The notes beneath the pieces are model-generated. The model saw only the letters and a list, made by a program, of their open reading frames with translations, was not told the DNA's origin and searched no databases. From an uncultured Blautia sp. (GTDB lineage Bacteria; Bacillota; Clostridia; Lachnospirales; Lachnospiraceae), in assembly GCA_900553515.1 (NCBI GenBank), contig USDN01000005.1, positions 12,909 to 76,908 on the forward strand: 64,000 nucleotides of DNA, given 5' to 3'. Positions 58,971 to 64,000 of the stretch are shown piece after piece (position 1 is the first letter of the stretch; every line of letters starts with the position of its first letter). The translations under genes and the position numbers were made by a program.

Positions 58971-59906
58971 ATGATTATTACAGTAACAATGAACCCTGCC
59001 ATTGATAAAACTGTGGAGATCGATCAGCTGCTCCCCGGAGGGCTGAATCGAATTCAGAAGGTGGAATATGACGCAGGAGGCAAAGGTATCAATGTTTCCA
59101 AGACCATCCGTGAGCTGGGCGGAACCAGTATTGCAACCGGATTTCTGGGAGGAAACGCAGGCAAAACCATTCAGAACGTTCTCAATGAAAAAGAGATCAG
59201 AAATGACTTTATCCAGGTAGACGGAGAGACACGTACCAACACAAAGGTATTTGAAAAAAACGGCGCAGTCACAGAACTGAATGAACCGGGACCGGTGATC
59301 AGCGAAGAACAGATTCAGATGCTTCTTCAGAAACTGGAAGCGTATGCAGATGAGCAGACACTTTTTGTGCTGGCAGGCAGTATCCCGAAAGGGGTTGACA
59401 AAAATATTTATGCAGAAATCACCCGTCTGGTACATAAGAAAGGTGCAAAGGTGCTGCTGGATGCAGACGGAGAGTTATTCCGAAATTCTCTGGAAGCTGT
59501 TCCGGACATTATTAAACCAAACCGCGTAGAACTGGAAGAATATGCAGGCTTTGATTATCGGGCATCCTCAGAAGAGCTTCTGGATCTGGCCCGTAAATTC
59601 CAGAAAAAGGGAATCGGCACCGTAGCAGTATCCATGGGAAAAAGCGGCGCCATGCTGGTAAAGGAAAGCTATGAAGTAAAATGTCCGGCTCTTTCCGTAA
59701 AAGCCCACTCTACTGTAGGCGCAGGAGACGCCATGGTAGCGGCTCTGGCATATTCCTGGGATCAGGGTCTTGAAAATGAAGCCATGACCCGCCTTTGTAT
59801 TGCAGCAAGTGCAGGAGCAGTAACAACAATCGGAACCAAACCTCCAGCAAGAGAACTGGTAGACCAGCTGGCAGAACAGGTAATTATTGAAAGAATAGGA
59901 GAATAA
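58971..59906 (+). CDS. PfkB-family hexose-phosphate kinase (1-phosphofructokinase-like)
   Basis: A 311-residue PfkB kinase of the FruK/LacC type. Motifs: TVTMNPAIDKTVEIDQL at the start, YDAGGKGINVSKTIRELGG, and the ATP/anion-hole signature STVGAGDAMVAALAYSW with catalytic Asp. It probably phosphorylates fructose-1-phosphate or tagatose-6-phosphate to the 1,6-bisphosphate. Sequence alone does not choose. AAAGGAG precedes the ATG; it lies between IIA and the zinc dehydrogenase in the operon. Confidence 0.88.
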   Translation: MIITVTMNPAIDKTVEIDQLLPGGLNRIQKVEYDAGGKGINVSKTIRELGGTSIATGFLGGNAGKTIQNVLNEKEIRNDFIQVDGETRTNTKVFEKNGAVTELNEPGPVISEEQIQMLLQKLEAYADEQTLFVLAGSIPKGVDKNIYAEITRLVHKKGAKVLLDADGELFRNSLEAVPDIIKPNRVELEEYAGFDYRASSEELLDLARKFQKKGIGTVAVSMGKSGAMLVKESYEVKCPALSVKAHSTVGAGDAMVAALAYSWDQGLENEAMTRLCIAASAGAVTTIGTKPPARELVDQLAEQVIIERIGE

Positions 59907-59910
59907 AATC

Positions 59911-61176
59911 ATGAAAACAAAAGCAGTCAGAATGTATGGAACAAGAGATCTGAGACTTGAGGAATTTGAATTACCGGAGATCAAAGATGACGAGATTCTC
60001 GTAAAGGTAATGAGCGACAGTATCTGCATGTCAACCTATAAGCTTGCAGAACAGGGCAAAAAACATAAAAGAGCGCCTCAGAATATTGATACAAACCCGA
60101 TTATCGTGGGACATGAATTTGCCGGAGTAATCGTAAAGGTTGGAGAAAAATGGAAAGACCAGTTTAAACCGGGCATGAAATTTGCCCAGCAGCCGGCGCT
60201 GAATTACAAAGGAAGCCTGGCATCTCCCGGATACTCTTATGAATATTTCGGTGGAGCCTGCACCTACTGCATTATTCCTCACGAGGTTATGGAGCTTGGC
60301 TGCCTGATGCCCTACGACGGCGACAGTTTCTTTGAGGCGTCTCTTGGAGAACCTATGAGCTGCATTATCGGCGGATATCACGGCAACTATCACACAAACA
60401 AACGAAACCACGATCTTGCAGGCGGTACAAAGGTGGACGGAGATATCATCATCCTTGGCGGATGCGGTCCTATGGGGCTGGGCGCTGTCAGCTACGGTAT
60501 CCAGTTTGAAAACAAGCCAAAAAGAATCGTAGTAACTGATATTGACGATGCCAAAATCGCCCGTGCAAAAGAAGTGATCCCAGAGTCTTTTGCTGCAGAA
60601 AACGGTGTTGAGCTGATCTATGTAAATACAGCAAAAATGGAAGATCCGGTAAAAGAACTGAAAGATATTACCGGCGGAAAGGGTTATGATGATGTATTTG
60701 TCTATATTCCCAACCGCAAAGTTGCAGAACTCGGCGATCAGCTCCTGGCATTTGACGGCTGCATGAATTTCTTCGCAGGTCCTACAGACAATCAGTTCAA
60801 AGCAGAGATCAATCTCTACAACGCACATTATACAAGCACTCATATCCTTGGAACCACAGGCGGAAACAACGACGACCTGATCGAAGCAAATGATCTGGCT
60901 GCAAAAGGAAAGATCGAACCGGCCGTTATGGTCACCCATATAGGCGGAATCGACAGTATTGTAGATGCAACCTTGAATCTTCCGAAGATCCCGGGAGGCA
61001 AGAAGCTTACTTATACTCAGTTTGATATGCCTCTGACAGCCATTGAGGACTTTGGCAAGCTTGGAGAAACTGATCCTCTTTTCAAAAAGCTGGATGAAGT
61101 ATGCAAAAAGAACCGTGGCCTCTGGAGCGCAGAAGCTGAAAAAATCCTTTTTGAACATTTTGGTGTGGAAGCATAA
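59911..61176 (+). CDS. zinc-dependent hexitol/sorbose-phosphate dehydrogenase (SorE-like)
   Basis: A 421-residue medium-chain zinc dehydrogenase. The start MKTKAVRMYGTRDLRLEEFELPEIKDDEILVKV and SDSICMSTYKLAEQGKKHKRAPQNI resemble L-sorbose-1-phosphate reductase (SorE). Zinc and active-site segments are visible at the CMSTYK cysteine, VGHEFAGVIVKVGEKW and GEPMSC; the dinucleotide fold is ILGGCGPMGLGAV near residue 190. No mtlD-type dehydrogenase is present in the operon, so this enzyme is the likely hexitol-phosphate dehydrogenase. It starts 5 bases after the kinase gene. Confidence 0.85.
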   Translation: MKTKAVRMYGTRDLRLEEFELPEIKDDEILVKVMSDSICMSTYKLAEQGKKHKRAPQNIDTNPIIVGHEFAGVIVKVGEKWKDQFKPGMKFAQQPALNYKGSLASPGYSYEYFGGACTYCIIPHEVMELGCLMPYDGDSFFEASLGEPMSCIIGGYHGNYHTNKRNHDLAGGTKVDGDIIILGGCGPMGLGAVSYGIQFENKPKRIVVTDIDDAKIARAKEVIPESFAAENGVELIYVNTAKMEDPVKELKDITGGKGYDDVFVYIPNRKVAELGDQLLAFDGCMNFFAGPTDNQFKAEINLYNAHYTSTHILGTTGGNNDDLIEANDLAAKGKIEPAVMVTHIGGIDSIVDATLNLPKIPGGKKLTYTQFDMPLTAIEDFGKLGETDPLFKKLDEVCKKNRGLWSAEAEKILFEHFGVEA

Positions 61177-61212
61177 TAAAAACAAAATTTACAATCATTG
61201 GGAGGTATTACT

Positions 61213-61482
61213 ATGGTATCAAAAAAACTTATCATTAAAAATCCGTCCGGTCTTCATGCAAGACCGGCGGGAGTTCTGGCACAGGCCGCAGGAAAATGCA
61301 GATCCAATGTAATTATTCATTACGGAGATAAAACCATTCAGGTAAAAAGTATTCTGAACATCATGGCTGCAGCTATAAAAAGCGGTTCGGAAATTGAGTT
61401 GGAGTGCACAGGAGAAACAGAAGAGGAAGACCTGAAAAAACTTGCAGAGCTTATCGAAAGCGGCCTTGGAGAAGAGGTATGA
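61213..61482 (+). CDS. ptsH: HPr phosphocarrier protein
   Basis: An 89-residue HPr. His15 in NPSGLHARPAG is the site phosphorylated by enzyme I, and Ser46 in QVKSILNIMAA is the regulatory HPr-kinase site, so it is HPr rather than Crh. ATG 61213 follows GGGAGG by about 6 bases; the TTG at 61198 lies before that site. The stop overlaps the ptsI start (ATGA). Its place at the end of a substrate-specific operon is unusual. Confidence 0.94.
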   Translation: MVSKKLIIKNPSGLHARPAGVLAQAAGKCRSNVIIHYGDKTIQVKSILNIMAAAIKSGSEIELECTGETEEEDLKKLAELIESGLGEEV

Positions 61483-63080
61483 GACAGTTTACAGTAGAAA
61501 AAACCGCTTCCCGGGGAATTGCCGCAGCGCCGGCATATCTTTATCAGGAGCCAGATCTTTCTGCAGAAACAGACTGCATTACAGAAGAACAGGAAGAGAA
61601 TGAGATACTTCTTTTTGAAAAAGCAAAAATCTCTGTATCTGATGAACTGAATCTTCTGGCTGAAAAAAATGATATTTTTGCAGCGCATCTGGAAATTGCA
61701 GAGGATTTTACTCTCAGCGAAGGAGTTCTTTCCAGAATCCGTAACGAACACAAAAATGTTCAGCTTGCCCTTCAGGAAACTGTGGAAGAACTTGCGCTGA
61801 TCTTTGATTCCATGGAAGATGCCTATATGAAAGAACGTGCCGCTGACATCCGCGATGTTGGGAAACGCTTTATGGCTCAGTTAAAAGGAACTCAGCGTCC
61901 GGACCTGGCAGAGATATCCCAAGAGGTCATTGTAGTGGCAAAAGATCTTTTTCCTTCTGATACAGTGAAGATGAATCCGAAATATATCAAGGGCATCATT
62001 ACGGAAGAAGGCGGTATCACCAGTCATGTCTCCATTATTGCCAGAAGCATGGGCATTCCCGCCCTGGTAGGAGTCGGAAAGCTTCTGGACAGTCTTCAGA
62101 ATGGGATAGAGGTCTGTATGGATGCAGAAAACGGAGTGATCTGTATTGAGCCGGATCATGATATCCTAAGAGAATTTCAGGAAAAACAGGAACAATTTGA
62201 AAAAAGACAGGCATATCTGGAGGAACTTAGAAACCAGCCGGCCGTTACCCGGGATGGCAAAAAAATTTCCCTGTGTGCCAATGTGGGAAATCTGGAGGAT
62301 ATAGAAAGAGCGCTTCCTATGAACCTGGACGGTATTGGTCTTTTCCGCAGTGAACTCCTGTATATGGAAAACGATCATTTTCCTTCAGAAGAAGAGCAGT
62401 TTCAGGTTTATAAAGCTGCTGCCGAGCTTTGTCCTCAGGAGCTTACGATCCGTACTCTGGATATCGGAGGCGATAAAGAGCTTACATATTTTGATTTTGA
62501 CAAAGAAGAAAATCCTTTTCTTGGATGGCGTGCCATCCGTATTTCTCTTGACATGAAGGATGTGTTCAAAGCACAGCTTCGCGCCATCCTCCGAGCAAGC
62601 GCTTTTGGTCATGTAAGGATCATGTTCCCCATGATTATTTCACTGGAAGAATTAAGAGCAGCCGAAGAACTGACCACCCAGTGTATGGAAGAGCTGGAAC
62701 AGGAAGGAATGGATTTTGACCGGAACATCGAGATCGGTATGATGATCGAAACTCCTGCCAGCGTAATGCTTGCAGAAGAATTTGCAAAAGAAGTGGACTT
62801 TTTCAGCATAGGAACAAACGATCTCACCCAGTATCTTCTGGCTGTAGACAGAGGAAACCGCAAGGTGGCTGACCGGTACAGTTACTTCCATCCAGCTGTT
62901 GTAAAAGCTATTGCAGCGGTGATAGCAGCCGGTCACCAGGAAGGCATCAAGGTAGGTATGTGTGGGGAAATGGCAGGTGATCCAAATGCCACCCTCCTTC
63001 TTCTGGATCTTGGACTGGATGAATTCAGTATGTCTGCAGGTAACCTGGATTATATCCGCGAAAAGATTCTGAGTTTATAA
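61479..63080 (+). CDS. ptsI: phosphoenolpyruvate-protein phosphotransferase (enzyme I)
   Basis: A 533-residue enzyme I, shorter than the usual 570-575. The phospho-His is His183 in GGITSHVSIIARSMGIPALVG; PEP-site motifs are GIGLFRSELLYM, FFSIGTNDLTQYLLAVDRGN and the catalytic Cys in VGMCGEMAGDPNATLLLLDLGLDEFSMS. The start ATG overlaps the HPr stop. Much longer upstream extension (to 61404) would overlap HPr and is not supported. A hairpin terminator follows. Confidence 0.93.
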   Translation: MRQFTVEKTASRGIAAAPAYLYQEPDLSAETDCITEEQEENEILLFEKAKISVSDELNLLAEKNDIFAAHLEIAEDFTLSEGVLSRIRNEHKNVQLALQETVEELALIFDSMEDAYMKERAADIRDVGKRFMAQLKGTQRPDLAEISQEVIVVAKDLFPSDTVKMNPKYIKGIITEEGGITSHVSIIARSMGIPALVGVGKLLDSLQNGIEVCMDAENGVICIEPDHDILREFQEKQEQFEKRQAYLEELRNQPAVTRDGKKISLCANVGNLEDIERALPMNLDGIGLFRSELLYMENDHFPSEEEQFQVYKAAAELCPQELTIRTLDIGGDKELTYFDFDKEENPFLGWRAIRISLDMKDVFKAQLRAILRASAFGHVRIMFPMIISLEELRAAEELTTQCMEELEQEGMDFDRNIEIGMMIETPASVMLAEEFAKEVDFFSIGTNDLTQYLLAVDRGNRKVADRYSYFHPAVVKAIAAVIAAGHQEGIKVGMCGEMAGDPNATLLLLDLGLDEFSMSAGNLDYIREKILSL

Positions 63081-63122
63081 AACGCCCATTTTACATTCCA
63101 ATTTCTATTATACATATTCATG

Positions 63123-63160
63123 AAAAGAGGCAGTGGAGAATACATCCGCTGTCTTTTTTC
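63123..63160 (+). terminator. intrinsic terminator after ptsI
   Basis: AAAAGAGGCAGTGGA pairs imperfectly with TCCGCTGTCTTTTTT around a 7-base loop, with wobble pairs, and ends in six T residues. It also lies 3' of the convergent TetR gene. Confidence 0.78.
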
Positions 63161-63253
63161 ATAAATCTGTACAGTGATTCCAACATGCCAAAGCAGGAAT
63201 TTTATTGCATTCTCCCACAATCGGACATTATAATGTAAAAACATGTTCTATAT

Positions 63254-63829
63254 CTATTTAGGATTATGAAAGGAAAATGCGTTACTGCTTTGAAATACAG
63301 CTCCTGTAAGAAATGAGTATGTAATACTGCTGATTTCCTGTATATTAAGTTCAAAATTTTCTTGATACCAGTGTATCAAAATTCGAGTCAGTGATCCGGC
63401 TATCAGTGAGGCATCATACTCAGGAAATTTTTGCTTTGAGCTGTAATGTTGGAATAAATTAACTTGATGTAAATATTGTTCTAATTGGTTTGTAAGTAGT
63501 TCTGTCATATTATTTTCAACTAAGGTACTAAAAAATGCCTTGTTATCTAAGAAAAACTGAAAAAAACACAAGATAATTTGAAAAACAGAAGGATCCCGAT
63601 AATGATTGCATTTTTGTATGAAATCGTGAAACAGAAGAGTAAAATGATATTCCATAATTTCATCTTTGGATTTATAAATTTTATAAAAAGTCTGCCTGGA
63701 CAGATCTGCCTGGAGACAGATATCCTTAACAGAAATCTGACTGTATTGTTTTTTTTCAAGAATCTGCAATAACGCGTCATGGAGCCATTGCTTTGAACGC
63801 AGTGCAGAAGGGTTAGTTCCTGTATACAT
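63254..63829 (-). CDS. TetR/AcrR-family transcriptional regulator
   Basis: A 191-residue TetR-type regulator on the minus strand. The N-terminal HTH is KKQYSQISVKDICLQADLSRQTFYKIYKSKDEIMEYHF (about 27-62); the rest is the ligand and dimer domain, with no recognisable effector. The minus-strand ribosome binding site AAAGGAAAAG lies just before the ATG at 63829. It points away from a plus-strand promoter at 63896-63924, suggesting it controls a divergent gene beyond the right edge. Confidence 0.85.
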   Translation of the reverse strand: MYTGTNPSALRSKQWLHDALLQILEKKQYSQISVKDICLQADLSRQTFYKIYKSKDEIMEYHFTLLFHDFIQKCNHYRDPSVFQIILCFFQFFLDNKAFFSTLVENNMTELLTNQLEQYLHQVNLFQHYSSKQKFPEYDASLIAGSLTRILIHWYQENFELNIQEISSITYSFLTGAVFQSSNAFSFHNPK

Positions 63830-63895
63830 AATGTTTCTTTTCCTTTATATTAAAAACTGACATATTCATGTATTTGTATGACTTATTATATAAAA

Positions 63896-63924
63896 TTGAC
63901 AAGTGTAAATCTTTTTAATAGAAT
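63896..63924 (+). promoter_or_regulatory. promoter pointing off the right edge
   Basis: Consensus TTGACA (63896-63901), a 17-base spacer and TAGAAT (63919-63924). The bases to 64000 are AT-rich with no visible start, so the gene it serves lies outside the window. Confidence 0.65.
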
Positions 63925-64000
63925 TATTATGAATTATAACTAATTTAACCCATTGTGCTAGTTAATATAAAAAACTTCAACAAAATATGTTATCCTATAG

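Noticed and set aside
60031..61185. Long minus-strand frame opposite the zinc dehydrogenase
   Set aside because: The plus-strand protein has zinc and dinucleotide motifs and operon context. The minus frame has no recognisable domain.

Overview
The window looks like a chromosome segment from an anaerobic, endospore-forming Firmicute of the Lachnospiraceae, plausibly Blautia or a close relative. The reasons are AGGAGG-type ribosome binding sites with ATG, GTG and TTG starts, the sporulation pair yqfC-yqfD, hexitol PTS genes of Firmicute type, and an electron-bifurcating redox operon typical of strict anaerobes. The genus is inferred. Almost everything reads on the plus strand; only the last gene, a TetR-type regulator, is on the minus strand. 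I found no rRNA, tRNA, transposase, integrase or CRISPR array.

Left part (1-29.9 kb), mainly housekeeping. A partial NAD(P)H-hydrate dehydratase overlaps alr, followed by a MazF-type toxin with no visible antitoxin, a CNNM/CorC-like membrane protein and YebC. Then come a coiled-coil protein built from a 45-bp tandem repeat and a ClpP/TepA-like protease. A three-gene operon at 6.6-12.4 kb (NuoE-like, NuoF-like, and a NuoG/GltD fusion) matches the architecture of the Stn family of electron-bifurcating transhydrogenases. It is followed by uppP, ftsK, rlmH, a cupin, a DUF2284 protein, yqfC-yqfD-phoH-ybeY, proB-DUF896-fthC-proA, a large surface protein, a degenerate M14 peptidase-like protein, miaB and a MATE exporter.

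Middle part (29.9-40.4 kb). A PucR-type regulator precedes an operon of OPT transporter, DUF917, DUF1177, AroM, M29-like aminopeptidase and Asp/Glu/hydantoin racemase. After a terminator come a DUF5058 membrane protein, an unrecognised membrane protein and an M20 peptidase. The combination suggests uptake and hydrolysis of small peptides or amino-acid-derived rings such as hydantoins. No member identifies the substrate.

AT-rich block (40.4-49.9 kb). This holds an AraC-type response regulator, a histidine kinase with essentially no extracellular sensor, a double-NBD ABC ATPase homologue that has lost its catalytic motifs, and a divergent RbsC-like permease. A complete sugar-type ABC transporter (binding protein, ATPase, permease) and an MBL-fold hydrolase follow. 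Base composition differs from both flanks, and peptidase genes lie on each side. The inactive transporter half may be the missing sensor for the two-component system; this is the most interesting hypothesis in the window.

Right part (50-64 kb). An M28 peptidase and an Xaa-Pro aminopeptidase are followed by a hexitol PTS region: two different mannitol-type IICB proteins, an MtlR-type activator, IIA, a PfkB-family sugar-phosphate kinase, a SorE-like zinc dehydrogenase, HPr and a short enzyme I. The TetR gene closes the window, with a plus-strand promoter aimed off the right edge.
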